From Choristoneura fumiferana (taxonomy: Eukaryota; Arthropoda; Insecta; Lepidoptera; Tortricidae), in contig NC_133485.1 of NCBI RefSeq assembly GCF_025370935.1, positions 10,635,814 through 10,699,813 of the forward strand: DNA of 64,000 bases, written 5' to 3'. The position numbers and the translations under genes are program-made. The notes below the pieces were generated by a model. It did not search any database, was not told the DNA's origin, and was given only the letters and a program-made list of their open reading frames with translations. This document shows positions 25,495-38,621 of the stretch, in pieces; the first letter of the stretch is position 1; every line of letters starts with the position of its first letter.

Positions 25495-25625
25495 ATTATA
25501 GAGTTAAATGTGAAAGTTTGTAAGTCTGTGTGTTTGTTACTGAACCGATTTAGATGAAATTCGGTATACAGATAGTTTCAGTCCCGCGTAAGGAGACGTA
25601 GGATAGTTTTTATCCCGGAAAATTA
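25495..25625 (+). repeat. 5' part of the same dispersed repeat family
   Basis: It contains 'gtgaaagtttgtaagtctgt', 'ctgaaccgatttagatgaaa' and 'tagtttttatcccgg'. It is truncated after this point. Confidence 0.5.
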
Positions 25626-25794
25626 GTGGGGCTAAGTCAACCCTTATATATTTTCAAAGTTGCAATTTTTTTTCTCAAAAAACATAACTTGAGGCAATAT
25701 GAAATTTATATACCAAAATTATTCTAAAGCAGATAATTTTGGTGGGATATTCTACCTGCCAGGTAATCGAGAAAATTAAGGGTGGGTGTTAAGC

Positions 25795-25930
25795 CCAGTT
25801 TAGACCTTCAGGAAAAATCGTGCTAGTTGCATGCATTACATTGCGGCGCTCGAGTGACCTCTTCATATTCGTTCGCTTTGCGGCCGCGCAATGTATGCAG
25901 CTTGCACGATCTTTATTGCAGGTAAACTGG
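25795..25930. mobile_element. foldback MITE with CCAGTTTA ends
   Basis: The ends 'ccagttta' and 'taaactgg' are inverted. Inside, 'atcgtgctagttgcatgcat' faces 'atgtatgcagcttgcacgat', and the loop is GC-rich with 'gcggccgcgc'. It has no coding capacity. Confidence 0.75.
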
Positions 25931-28900
25931 AATTTACTTAATAATCTTTCACACATCCATACACAAAAGAGCGGCATTGTTTATTGAAAGTTAATGTCCC
26001 TTGACAAATGAGATAAGATAACGTAATATTATAAGACGTAAATACGTTTATATTTCCTTCTGAATCATTGTGAACTTAATTTCAATTGTTTATTAAACTA
26101 ACCTTAATAAAGATGGTTTATCACTCTGTGGCAGGTGTTCCGGTGGTACGAGTACTGGTATGGTTTGGAGGGCATGCCATGTCCCTTTTCGCACGAGTCG
26201 TTATTCATTCAATTAAATCGTGTGGTGGCTGTATTGTTTTTTATAGTTTAGGCCTTTTGGAACTGACATGTTCATTATCTATTGATCAAAGTTCCATAAT
26301 AATAAAAAGTTCAATTAATTAAATACTTAACTTAAAAACTCTAAATGTTACTTATTAGTTAATAAGGAATAAATAATACGAGTAAGCTTAGTAAATAAAG
26401 GTTTTAGGATTCGAACTTTAAGAACTACCACTGTAGTAGGTACTTTGAGTAGTATGGTAGGTATACAATTTCCTGGAGCAAACGTCCACCGTCGTGAAAA
26501 TGCCGTGGTAGTCTAAATTTGCCTACCCAGGACGTTTCTATTAAACGATTTCTTCCTAACAGTTTAGGTAGTGTTGCCAACTAAGTGACTTAATCGCTAA
26601 TTTTGACGCCTTTTGAGACTACATTGGCCATTTTTGGCCAGTTTCTAATGCAAATAGCGTCATTTGACATCAAACTTTCCACTTTACCAGTAAGTCTCTT
26701 TTTTTTCGACTGGATGGCAAACGAGCAAGTGGGTCTCTGCAAAACTTCTAACCTATCATCTTTTAAAAGTGAGACAACACTGTCAACTACCTTGCAGATG
26801 GAAGCGCAACATAAAGATAGTTTTTGTCTTTAAGATTATATACAGCAGTTTTTAGTTTATAAGTTATGTTAAACTAATAAATTTATTAGCAGTAGTAAGC
26901 AATTCTCAAGACTGTGCAGTATTATTATCTTCGGCTAAAGTGTCAGACCTCGTAACTCCATCAAATCGAATATTACAGGTGGCACAAAAACTTTACTTAC
27001 TACCAAAAATGTTGTATGAAGGTTTGTTTTGGTTTTATATATTTGGAATAATATTCAAAAACAAATATAAAAAATAGTGGCAATTGTACAGGTACAAATG
27101 GAGTTATGAAGTCTGTCTCTTTAGGCGACGCTATGTTGTTATTAATAATACAATGCACGTTTAATTCGCAGCATAGAACCCCCCAGTTCCGCTTCATCAA
27201 CTAAGAGTAACAGTCTTGAGAATCGTTTACTACCTACTTGTCTCGCTTCGAACGCTTCGCAGAGCTTTGCATTTTTACGCAATACAAAATTAATTATTAC
27301 GTTGATTCTATCAGTTCATATACATATTTATGTACATTTACTTCTACACTTGCCGTAGTTTTTTGAGTCGCAAAGGGCAATGCCCTACGCAAGTGCAATA
27401 TCTTTTTATGAGTGTTGGTAATATCTCTATACATCATTGTTGGCATACTAGTACTTTCTATGCTAATTAAAAAAATATTAGGTACTTACTTTTTAGTCAG
27501 TTAATGTACGCCTCTTTGCGATTATAAAATGTTATGTTGTTGCAGAAATTTCCTTTTCGTATCTAACGTGACGTGATATGAAAAAGTTATTCTTAACTAG
27601 GCTTGGATTTTAATGAAATTAGGTAGAACAATGCCACCACTTGAGTTAATGACAATAAATTTTATGATGCAATAAAAACTTTTTATGTACTTCACATAAC
27701 AATGTGCTTTGACATGTCAAGTCAATGAGTGTAGAGGAAAGGACAACTATCTCTTACGAGGGAAATGTTATAAAAATATCCACTTTTAAGCGGGAAATGT
27801 TAGTATCAAATCTCTCCAGAGTGGCGCTAGAGTAGTGAGGCTGTCTGGAATCATTTAGTAAAAATAGTAAATATTATCCTAAAATGTGAACGGTTTTTAT
27901 GGTGACATATTTCCTAGATTTCTCTACATATAATAGATTATATATATGCTACTAACTTGCCTTTAACCGGTTAAACAATTAGGTTTAGTAATAGAATTCT
28001 GGGATTTTACAAAAATCCCGTAGGAGTTTTTACAAATTACGATATTGATTTCGTTAACGTTACGAAAAAAACAACGTCGCTAAATTTTATATCTCTAATC
28101 CCAGATGTTCAAATTTTGGCATTTTATCCCGATCACGTGGGAATATTGAGATAAAATGTGTTATTTCAGACGTTTCTATTTACATACTTAATTTGGTCCA
28201 AATCTGTAAAGACGTTTTAGTATAAAGTAGTCACAAGCACACGCACGCACATTAATAGTCACAAACTTTCGCATATAAAATAGGTATTAGTAGGATTTGT
28301 GTAGTAGGTACTTTAGTTACTCCTTTCCTTTCCGCAACGTTTCAAAGCGAATGATTCTCAGTATTCGGTAGAATATAGGCACGTCCGCAGAATGTCTATG
28401 TCCAGATGTCCACTTTGAACAAATTGCTGATTGCAATGACTCTTTCAAACATTGCGTTCCATTTCTATTTCCTCGGCCAGTCCATACAACTTATTTAGAG
28501 AAACAATCAGGAAACATCAAACACAAAGGCGTATGAAATTCGAGATTCATTGATAACTGTGTCAGATTTGCCGACAATGCCATAATCGTAGTAAATCGGT
28601 GAATATTCGAGCTTGAATGCGTAATTTGACATTTAACATCTTATTGTGAGGCCAGCGTCAAAAGGAGCGGAACAATTGACAGCTTAATAATTATGTGTTC
28701 TTTTTTTTTCTTTTTCTTTTTACATTTTTGTGGCAGTTTGTTCATCATCAATATAACGTTTACATTTCTAAATGGGTAATTTGCGGGAAATCTGAAACTA
28801 CAAAAATACAAACCTTTTATTCTTTGGAATAGAATTTGTTCTTGTGATCGTAAGAATTGTAAAAGTTGCTCAAAGCTCAAGTCTGGAACACCGCACCTCC

Positions 28901-31884
28901 CCAAAAGCAGCCGGAACGTAATTCTCTTTTTAAGCTATTTAACATGGTCATATCCGCTTGGACTAGTTGTCGATCTTCAATATTGTTTGTCCGATTCAAA
29001 TGTTTGCCCGATTTTGATGAATCATACCATTTGTCATCGGCACGCCTTTGGAGGGCGGTGCTTCGAGATTCAACCAATGTGGCTGGTAGCTAACGGTTCT
29101 GCAATACCACCTCCTTGACCACTGTTAGGGTTCCGTGTCTGTTTGTGGGTGCTTTAGAGCGCTCTGTAGTTCGAACCGTAATAAGCGGCAGGTTTTTTTT
29201 CATAAGCATTATATTTTATTTTAGCAATTGTAATAAAAAAAGAAAACTGGACAAGTGCGAATCGAACTGACGTGAACAGGGTTCTATGCGTTGAGGTGTT
29301 TTAATAATTATGTTTTTTTTAATCGTGCCTCCCATATTAATTTAAACTTACTTACTTATAGATTTTACTATAGGTAATCTAAAGGCATAACACTATTTAA
29401 TTACTGTTTTTTCCCCAATATTTTAGGCCTAATAGTTTGGAGGATGGTCAATTTTTGTCTATTTTCATAACTTAATTATAAAACATAATATATCTGAGAT
29501 GCTCACAACAAGTCTTGTCACACGATTTGCAAAAGTTATTTTCAGTTTTTAATTTTCTCCCTCAAAAGTGGTATTATTTTTCATTTATTTACGTTAAGAC
29601 ATGTCCGTACGTCTTTGACTCACCGACTTACATGTTTGTCACTGTTATTAAAATAAGGTCGCTTACGACAAAAAGTAATGGCAAATGTCAATTGACGCGT
29701 GCGTGATAAAATTAAACCTAATAAAAGTAATAAAATACCTGTTACCACCTAACTGAATAAAACCAATAATTGCATGAAAATATTATATTAACATAATTAA
29801 CGAAATGAAACCTAACGAGAGAGCACGAAGAAAGCAGGTGAAATCAAACTTATCGAGCACGTACTCGATAGAGATCGCTTCATGAAAGAAAACTATACTT
29901 ACTGCTCACTACAGCGTGCAGTAAATGTGAAGTTTGGGATCTTTCAAAGTTTATGTACCTAATAAAGACGTATACTTTGTGTGTTTATTTCTTAATTATG
30001 TATGGGGTAATCTTTACAAACCCTGAAACAAATTCAAAAAATCTTCCATTTTTTTAATTTAGAATGAATTTGTAATGTTATATTACTTATTAAGAGACAT
30101 TTGCCAGTAATATTGTTTCAAACATGAGACATTCAATTCGTGGCCGTGGTACATATTTTCATTTGTTTAGAGGTTTTTAGAGGCGAGGAGACTAAATATA
30201 ATAATAATAATAATATTTTTTTTAGATACCTAATGTCCCGAATATTAATGTTTTCTTTTTTTTTTATTTGTCTTCTTTATTTGTTATAATATTACTGAAG
30301 TTATAATTACTTACACTATTTAAAGTTAATTAACGAAGGCTACTTTTATGCGAGGAAAATATAATAAAGTTACCATAGAATACAGAGGAATTGGCGAAGT
30401 ATTACTGGCGTGATTCGAGGTTATGTTTTTAGCAAAGTTTTTTTTATAGATCGTGACAATAATTTGAAGATTAATTCCGACGTTACTTTGCGGAGGTCCT
30501 TATCAACAAAGTGCAATATTTTTAACCTGCTTCTCCGCTAGTTACTTAATTATAGTAGCGGTTAAGCACGGTAACAGTGTCGTAGTTTACTGTACCTAAC
30601 GATCAATCAATGCGTATACAGAATCTCACAAAGCTCGGCTGATTGTATTATTTGTAACTACTTACTTATACGGCCACCTGCATTAATATCTGCTGCAGCG
30701 GAGCTTGCAAAAATATCTGACACGTCCTATCCTACCGGCCTTAGAAATAGAGTCGTATCAGATATTTTTATGCACTCTTTGTTGTGTCAAATATTAGTGC
30801 TGGTTACTGTAGGTACTCGAGAAGGGACGTCAAACAATAATGGCCTTCTGGTGGTTCCATAAAGGTATTGGGAGGGTGCGAAGTAGGTACTAGGTGGGAG
30901 TAATGAAATCTATCGCAGCGCTTATGGTGGCCAAAAGTAGAAATAGTTCTGGCTCTGTCATCTGTCATACTCATATGAATTTGTCATTAACAAAGCAATT
31001 TGTATAGACTTTAACTACCTAATTTTAGTAATAGATGTTTGTGTTATGATGCGAGCTTGAATTATTGAACACTGTCCCTGTTTTGTTCTTAATTCCTCTA
31101 CATCTCGGACATGTCCAGCAACAATGTTCCTTATGAAACGGTTTGTGGTTGAAATTTTATATTGAGTGATACTCATAAAACCGGTCTTCAAAATGATACT
31201 CATTTTGATCTGAAAACGATATTTAATTTATTACTAGCGATATAAGAACAATTATATAATTTTACCCACATATAATAAGCTTTATCTTTTCGTTTTACAG
31301 TAAAAGTACAACTAAACATGAAGTAAACAAACCCTGACATAACGAAAATAAAACACACTTTTGAATAAATTTTATAATTTAATATATTAAATTTTACAAT
31401 TTATTATTATTATTATTTATTATTTTATATTTTTTTAATTTTATAAGTAAAATAGGTAAGCCTCATTTAATTTTAATGACCAAAAATGAATTCACAACCT
31501 TTTGTCCACCCAAATCACGGTATCACAGTAATTTTGTATTATAAATTAATACGTTATAGGTTTGATTTTTGACACAATGTCGCTATGAACATTTCAAAAC
31601 GTCAGAGCATCAGAGCCATAAAAGTTGCGGATGCTAGGTGACGCTGATGTTGTGCACAGAGCCAATAGGATTGTATTTATATGCCTCCTTTGCAAGTTGA
31701 ATTGGCGAGTGAATAAAAATCACGGGCTTTAACTGGATAGAGACACTGGGCGTTGTCTAATTTATTTTCTATCAATCACTTACACTTAACGTTCATTTTC
31801 ACCATGCATAAATATACCGCGGTACAATGCGACTAAATATGCGTCCATTTATCACTGATATGATCAAAAACAAAAAGATGCAGT
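25931..31884. other. intergenic DNA with decayed repeats
   Basis: It contains a small antisense CR1-like tail at about 26699-26738 (tggcaaacgagcaagtgggt). A decayed repeat at 27990-28280 ends 'cacaaactttcgcat'. A piece related to 7611-8003 lies near 29248, an (ATA)n run at 30196-30220, and a very AT-rich stretch at 31370-31450. No gene was recognised. Confidence 0.4.
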
Positions 31885-32531
31885 TATATGTCGGCGGCCG
31901 ATTGTAAAATCCGTTAGATCAAAAAATTCCTAGGCATATCGTGAAATGGCGGCATTTCATAAATTGGCTGAGGGACATCCGGCACATCTTTCAAAACTCA
32001 CCGTTTAACTATTTGCCTAGTGACGTTTAGGCAGATCATGGAATTCCTAGGCATATCATGAAACGCCGTCATTTAAAGAAAGAAAGAAGGCATTTATTCA
32101 CTACCTAATACGGAAGACACACAAATACAATAATCATAATTCATTTTTTTCTAGTTTAGGCAGATCATGAAATTCCTAGGCATATCATGAAACGCCGCCA
32201 TATCGGTTCTCGTACTTCGCCGGCCGCTGCCGCGGCACGCTCGCTTCGCTTGCTCGGCTCTTGCGTTGTGGTTACAATTCATACTAACCACTCCTCGCTT
32301 CGTTTGTCGTACCTAATTTTTTCTTTTTTTCAGCATACCTATCATGATGTGCCCGGTATAGAGCTAGGACTATCGACGAATGCGTTGCTCTAATTGTTCT
32401 GCCGTATTTTTTCTCAGGCACAACCTGATATGCTTGGCCAACTTTTAGGCATATCATGAAATGGCGCCATTTCACGATATGCCTAGAAATTTCGTAATCT
32501 GGCGGATTTTACAATCGGCCGCCGACATATA
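31885..32531. mobile_element. non-autonomous DNA transposon with TATATGTCGGCGG ends
   Basis: Perfect 29-base terminal inverted repeats lie at 31885-31913 and 32503-32531 (outer bases 'tatatgtcggcggccgattg'). Inside are repeated units with 'cctaggcatatcatgaaacg' at about 32054 and 32174, and related forms at 31932 and 32446. There is a 40-base near-perfect palindrome at 32446-32485. A small insertion with '(aaag)n aaggcatttattcac' at about 32076-32155 looks like a nested LINE 3' tail. No transposase is present. Confidence 0.85.
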
Positions 32532-33290
32532 CATACGTCCGCAAGCTCATCTGGTTAAAAAATCAAGGTAAGCTATCTTGCGAGGGTTCAAGCGGCTTAA
32601 AAAAGAGGTCAAAGTACCTATTTAGATTAGGACTAAGGTTCTATGCCGTAAAAACCAAAGAAACACTGTACACTACATATACGTTATTACTGCGTCTGCA
32701 TCGGACACGTGTGCATACAGGTTTGATTGTGTGAGTGTGACATGTCTTGTGTATGATGAGTGTGTGTGGTTGTGTGTTCGTCGATTATCTGCACTTATTA
32801 TCGGGAGCTCTCCTTTTTATTGTAGGTATGTGTGGGAACGCGCCGGAACAATATTATCGGAAGCATTCTCCGTGCCGCGACTCAGAGATAGTGCTTGATA
32901 CTTGTATTATAATTTATACGCATTAGTGATTTTAATTGAAATCAGAATTTTGATACTATGTAATCCGTGGCAGTGAAGTTTACCAAGAATTTCCATTACC
33001 GGATCTTATCTTAACAATATTTATGTAGATTCTCAAAAAATATAATTATTAAAAACATAGGTATATCGGACGCATATTTTTTCTTTTGTCTATTATATAA
33101 AAAATATAGACATAAGAAAGGCTCGACACGTTAATGCCCAATAGACGATACTCTACTGTCATCTCTATTCCTGATGACATAAGACTAAAGATGCCAACTA
33201 TTGGGACAGTGACGAGCACTGGTACATTTACCTTAGCCGGTCAAAGTTACGTGTTGGTTGACGCCACAGGTACGTATACTTTTTACTAAG

Positions 33291-33400
33291 GCGTGACGTC
33301 ACGGGCCTGCACTCCCGAACTTTGATGCGGTTCATCTTTGTCATTTCTTGTTTGATTGACAAAATAAAAAATATATGTCCAATATTTTTTGATAAAGTAA
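33291..33400 (+). repeat. dispersed repeat, member 1 of an inverted pair
   Basis: It reads 'gcgtgacgtcacgggcctgc' and then 'cccgaactttgatgcggttc' with 'atctttgtcatttcttgttt'. The complement of 36800-36930 has the same order of blocks: gacgtcac, cccgaactttgac, cttcatctttatc, tttgtttcattgac. Confidence 0.55.
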
Positions 33401-34959
33401 CTAAAACACTAAATAGATTTTTTTTACTCATTCTAGATACAACTCTAATAAAAAAAACTTACTTAAACCCCGTAAGCCAAATATATTTTTTAATTAAGTT
33501 TTCAAATAGGTAACGACACAGCTCATTATTGCTGTACAAAATCTATGGGGGAATCGCGTTCTGACACCTCATACCTAAGTAGTCAATATTTATGGTCACT
33601 TTTCACATTGATAACTAATCATGGTGACTAAGATTTATCAAATTATAAGCAAAATTTTATAGTTCACGTTTAGCTTAGAGACTTGGGTTTTTTTTAGACA
33701 ATTTTAGGGTGAAACTCAGAGATTGTGAATAATCACGGATTTATAATATAATCATATAAATTTAATTATGTTATTGTGGTATTTATATACTAAAATATTT
33801 TTTCTGATTTACTTGTAGCTATATCTTGTGTTTTAAATAATATCAAAAAAAAAACATTGACAATTTGTGTTCAGCACAAGTAGGTAATGTAAGATTTACC
33901 TATTAATTATCAGATTGTTGATTTTTATTGACTAGAGTATTTTTATTTTCTAACGTAAAGCAAAATTACTAAATATTAATTTATTTGAGTAAAGCTGTTA
34001 TATTTGTCAGCAAGAATTCATATCAAACGGAAGTGATTTGAATTCATTAATTTTCATATTGTCCAGTGGTATTTAAAAAATCAGTGCATGCTAAAATCTG
34101 ACTTCTTTGACTGTTAAAATGAAAGTGAAATGCATCGCAAATAATTCGAAAACAGATATAGATCGGTTCGATAGCTTTCTCGCGTCTGCTAACAAAAAGT
34201 AGTCTACTTTTAATAATTATCATATTAATGAAGAGAAGTTCTGCATATATCGGAAACTGCTTGAACTTTTGTCACTGTCATTAAGTAATTATATTATCAC
34301 TTGAATTGACAAAGAGTTCGTATAGTAACATGGATTTTTAAAAGCTTTCTAAACTATATCAAACAAAACTAAATCACTATCAAAAACGGATTATAAATAG
34401 GTTTAAATTAACAGAAACCATGATTTTATAGTTAGACAAGAAAAAAAAGTATTTTTCATTTTATAATAATATTTTAATCATATTGCGAAAAAGGAATACC
34501 TTCTTTTTTTAAATCAGGAAATTATTTAATTTCCAGATAGATAAGAAAAAAAACGGTTCATTTTATTTGCTGTCATATGATTAAAATTAACGGCTTGATA
34601 ATCTCTACGCAGACTGCTGCGGTTAAAAAGTAATGTTATTAATTAATTCATTCGATCATTATGTACGTCTACCTACCAACCTCTGGCAAGATTATCTTGT
34701 TAAAGTAATTAACTAACACAATGAATCAACAAATCAAAACTCAAAATGAATTGGTCTTACCCAAACGTCGGCGCTTCAGTAGCGGCGTGTGAACTCTTCA
34801 AAACAATACAACATTGTTAGTGACCAGCGATGCTAGTTCAAATTAAATTATTCACATTAAATACATAATTATTTAAATTCAACACTTTTGTTTATTTGAC
34901 GTAACACCATGGCCATTTACAATTTAAAAAAAACTGAATTTATTTTGAACGCATCTGAA

Positions 34960-35130
34960 TTTTTGAATCGTTCGTGATGTTCCAATTCGCGGTTTGAATT
35001 TGGGATTCGCGATTCCCGGGGAGCGCGAGCGTGTGGTGTCGCGTGTGTCGGTTAAATGGCGCGCTCTGCACCTGTGCGAGTGTGCGGTCTGAGCCACGCG
35101 TGGTATCGCACGGGGATACCGCCATGCGTT
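34960..35130. other. GC-rich patch in AT-rich surroundings
   Basis: It is CpG-dense ('gggagcgcgagcgtgtggtg', 'ggcgcgctctgcacctgtgc') with sharp AT-rich edges. Overlapping open frames exist on both strands but resemble no protein. It could be a promoter or non-coding first exon. Confidence 0.2.
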
Positions 35131-36548
35131 ATTATTAAAAAAACTATGACAGAGTGCCCCTGCGTAAAAAAACTACTACCACCACCACCACTGGAAAAAT
35201 CGTTTAATTACTGGATAGGCAGCCAAATAATTTCATAAATAAGTGTCATGAGACAGCAAATTTGGCAAGTGCAAAGGTGTCGAAATAAAACTATTGTATA
35301 GAAGATTAAGGTGAATAAAAAATACAAAAAAACAGCACTTTCTACATCTTGCAGATTTGCCTGCCGGTATAGCTTCTTTAGACAGGTAGCAATTAACTAC
35401 TCCAAAATAGATATAGTAGTTATTCTTCTGATTAAAATAAGATTTGTAAATGTCTATACAATATTTATAATCTAATCTTAGGTTAATTTATTAGTATTTT
35501 GATTTAATGTATAATTCATTTTAATTTCTTTTTTTTATACAAGGTGATATTTTAGTCATCATTTATTTACTTATTTTTTAATCATTTTTAGTTCGTAGAA
35601 TTAATTAAGGTTTTGGGGTTGTCCCTAATAATGACAAAAAAGAGCTAATTAGAATTAAAAATTGTTTAGTGCTTTAATATAACCTACTTTTGTGTAGATT
35701 ATAAATTAATTAAATATTGGATATATTCAAAAAAACTTCGGCACAATAGAATTTAGATGGTAGACTGAGTAGTGGACAAACACTAGTTTTCAATACATCG
35801 CCCTCGGCAAGTAACGAAGTAAGTACCATTTAATTATGATTGATGTCGATTATTCAGAATTAAAAAAATTAGTCGTTCTCTCGACTTTCAATTTGAGTTA
35901 TTAATAATTATAAACTATGAAAACGAGTTGACGACGAGTGCACTGTTAAAATTGATTCATGACAGTTCCTGTCAAAATTTGATCTCTTCTTCATGAGAGT
36001 GTAATTACAAATGATTGGAGAGTTGGCTGTTTGAAATAAATAGAGTCTAACGTCATAACTTAAAAGTAATTGTTTTAGAATATTTTAAGCCGTTGGCTAA
36101 ATTTTTGCAATTAGTCGCTATTAATTCAGATTGGGCTCGTAACTCTTTTTATTTAAATACCACTTTTGTTTAAAACTAAGGAAATAATTGACGCTGGTCT
36201 ATTTATGGTAATATGAGTAATATCAAGCTGTGACCTGAAACCTTCTAACGTTACGATCCGCTCTACCAGAAGCATACATCATGGCGCGGGAATAGTAACT
36301 TTTGTGCCGGTGCACTCTGGGCAACAAAGGTTAAATAACGTCTAGAGAATTAGTTAGCCATTGGCGAATATCCGAGAGGGAGCGGGTCAGATAATTTCCT
36401 TGCATTCGTGTGCTCTGACGTGACGTTACGTTAGCGTCTAGGCAAATGCCAGTAGTGCTAGGTAGGACATGGTCTGCGATGATTGATTTGACTGGGAGGA
36501 GGGGTGGTGATATGAATTCGCAACTTGCTTGCGGGTGATCCGAGCCAT

Positions 36549-36679
36549 GCCCTATACTACGAAGTGCAAAAGTCGAACGTCGTATCTTGCCGTCCCGCTG
36601 ATGCTAATATTATTTAATACGAGAGTGAGAGGAACGGTACGATATGAACTTCGATTTTCGAATTTCGTAGTAGCCCTCT
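36549..36679. mobile_element. CAGGG-ended MITE, copy 3
   Basis: The right half (cgagagtgagaggaacgg to gtagtagccctc) is well preserved. The left half is diverged but still ends 'gccctatactacgaa'. Confidence 0.75.
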
Positions 36680-36799
36680 AGAGGGCTTTTCGTATGCCCG
36701 CAGCGAGGACAGCGCGTTCGGGCGTCAGTTGAAGGAGACGAGCTTAAGCCAAGTATATTTCTGGGTAAAAAGATATATGTATTTTATTTGGTCCGTCAA

Positions 36800-36930
36800 T
36801 TGGATTATCAGAAAATATAGGACAACCTGGACAACGTATTTTTTCTTTTGACAATGAAACAAAATTTGATAAAGATGAAGCGGGTCAAAGTTCGGGAAAA
36901 AGTGTATCTGTTGAGGTGACGTCGCACGGA
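36800..36930 (-). repeat. dispersed repeat, member 2 of an inverted pair
   Basis: This is the complement-strand match to 33291-33400. The short open frame on the minus strand at 36725-36940 is inside the repeat and not a gene. Confidence 0.5.
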
Positions 36931-37532
36931 ACTCTGACACGGCATTATTTTTTTAAATCAAACTAACCGAGGACCTTACTACCTACTACTATTACGAGTT
37001 ACTAGCACTTAGGAATCTAGCTAATTCCTACCTGGTCGTTCGACCCAGATAAGGGGGGCTCGCCCACATACCCTCGGTTACCCCAAACAGGGCTGGATAC
37101 ACAAGACGTACGTATTTTCCACATAAAAAATGGTAGGTATACAAATGTAAAAAAATGTAGCTTTATTATAATTATTTATTACCTGGGCGATCGAGCTTTG
37201 CAGTCGGGTAAAAACATAACGATTGTTTTGTGAGTAAATTACTTTTATTCGAGATAAAAGTTGCAGGATGTGACAAATTGCGATTTAAATCAAATTATTT
37301 TTTCTTTAAGAATCACTCATTTATTTTATAACTTCAGCTTCTTTAGGTACTTACCTAAATTATCATGGAATGATCAGTCACTGCTTCTCAAATTGGGCAG
37401 AGCAAGTGCAGAGGGCAAAAAAAGATAAGCAAATTGTAAATATAAACAAAATAGGCAAAATGTAAACTTTAACCATTTATATTTATTCAAATGTAATTTG
37501 TAGTGACAACTAAAAAAAAGCAAAAAGATATT

Positions 37533-37613
37533 GGCAGCGGTGGGATTCGAACCCACGCCTCCGAAGAGACTGGTGCCTTAAACCAGCGCCTTAGACCGCT
37601 CGGCCACGCTACC
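37533..37613 (-). tRNA. tRNA-Leu(AAG)
   Basis: This is an 81-nt type II tRNA with a long variable arm (TCTCTTCGGAGG). The acceptor GGTAGCG pairs with CGCTGCC, including one G-T type pair. The anticodon arm CTGGT-TTAAGGC-ACCAG gives anticodon AAG. The A box is TGGCCGAGCGGTCTAAGG and the B box GGTTCGAATCC. T runs follow directly on the minus strand. It is very close to the animal tRNA-Leu(AAG) consensus. Confidence 0.95.
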
Positions 37614-37810
37614 ACTTGCGGGGAGCGGCGAAATAGACTTAGCAATTCCTGTCACTAATACTCACATGTTCTATCTTTATCTGACCTCATTCTGACAGTG
37701 TCAACTTTTCACCATCAGTCCATCACTCATGTAATGTTAAAACTACTAGACACTTGCAAAATCGTCCTCCGATGGACAGTCATATTTTTTAATAACCTAA
37801 CCTAACCAAC

Positions 37811-38384
37811 AAAACCGGCCAAGAGCGTGTCGGACACGCCCAAAATAGGGTTCCGTAGCCATTATGAAAAAAACAAGTAATATTTTTCTAAGGATTTCGT
37901 ATGTTATACGCAATCTTCCAAGTTTAGGTATATTTTATAACTTAGGCTGCTATTTACTAATAAACTACTAATAATTCTCAAGCAAACTTAGCCGTTATAG
38001 TTTTCCTTGTAAGTTTGATATACTTACTACCATCCTGTTTTTTTTTTAATTTTCCACCCACCGGTTTAGATTTTAGAGAATAGAGATTTTATGAAAATTT
38101 GCACTTTAAAGTTGAATATTTCGCCACACCCACACTATAGGGTCGGATCAGAAAAAAAAAATTCACCCCCACTTTACGTCTATGGGAGTGGGAGGTAACC
38201 TAAAAACACTTTTTTTTGTATTTTTTATTGTACTATTTTGTCGGCATAGTTTACATATCCGTGCAAAATTACAGCTTTCTAGCATTGATAGTCCCTGAGC
38301 AAAGCCGCGGGCGGACAGACAGACAGACAGACATAGCGAAACTATAAGGGTTCCGTTTTTGCCATCTTGGCTCCTAAACCTTAA
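37811..38384 (+). repeat. dispersed repeat, AAAACCGGCCAAGAGCGTGTCGG family
   Basis: It begins 'ccggccaagagcgtgtcgga', has 'cgtgcaaaattacagctttc' and a (GACA)n run near 38320, and ends 'agggttccgtttttgccatc'. It is a member of a common lepidopteran family. Confidence 0.75.
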
Positions 38385-38388
38385 AAAG

Positions 38389-38621
38389 TTGGAAAACCCC
38401 CGACTTTGTCACTTCGAAGTCTAATATCTTAAAAACGGCTGAACCGATTTTGATGAAACATGTCTAAGAACCATCGCTAGAAAACCAGCTTTCAAATAAA
38501 AAAATACCGCATCCAAATCGGTCCACCCGTTTAAGAGCTACGGTGCCACAGACAGACAGACACACAATAGCGGTCAAACTTATAACACCCCTCTTTTTGC
38601 GTCGGGTCGGGGGTTAAAAAA
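38389..38621. repeat. dispersed repeat with AACCCCCGAC inverted ends
   Basis: The ends are 'ggaaaacccccgac' and 'gtcgggggttaaaa'. The body has 'aaaacggctgaaccgatttt' and '(acag)n'. It abuts the previous repeat directly. Confidence 0.75.

Larger units (their letters stand above)
32532..36548. other. AT-rich intergenic DNA
   Basis: It holds a TG-rich stretch (about 32725-32780), one arm of a repeat pair (33291-33400) and a GC-rich patch (34960-35130). 33840-34650 and 35460-36150 are strongly AT-rich with nothing recognisable. Confidence 0.4.

Noticed and set aside
28641..29099. Overlapping minus-strand frames (WYDSSKSGKHLNRTNN and SFEQLLQFLRSQEQ) that look slightly protein-like
   Set aside because: They sit in different frames over one stretch, one begins at TTG, and I could not match either to a transposon or host family. 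Kept only as a possible old transposon scrap.
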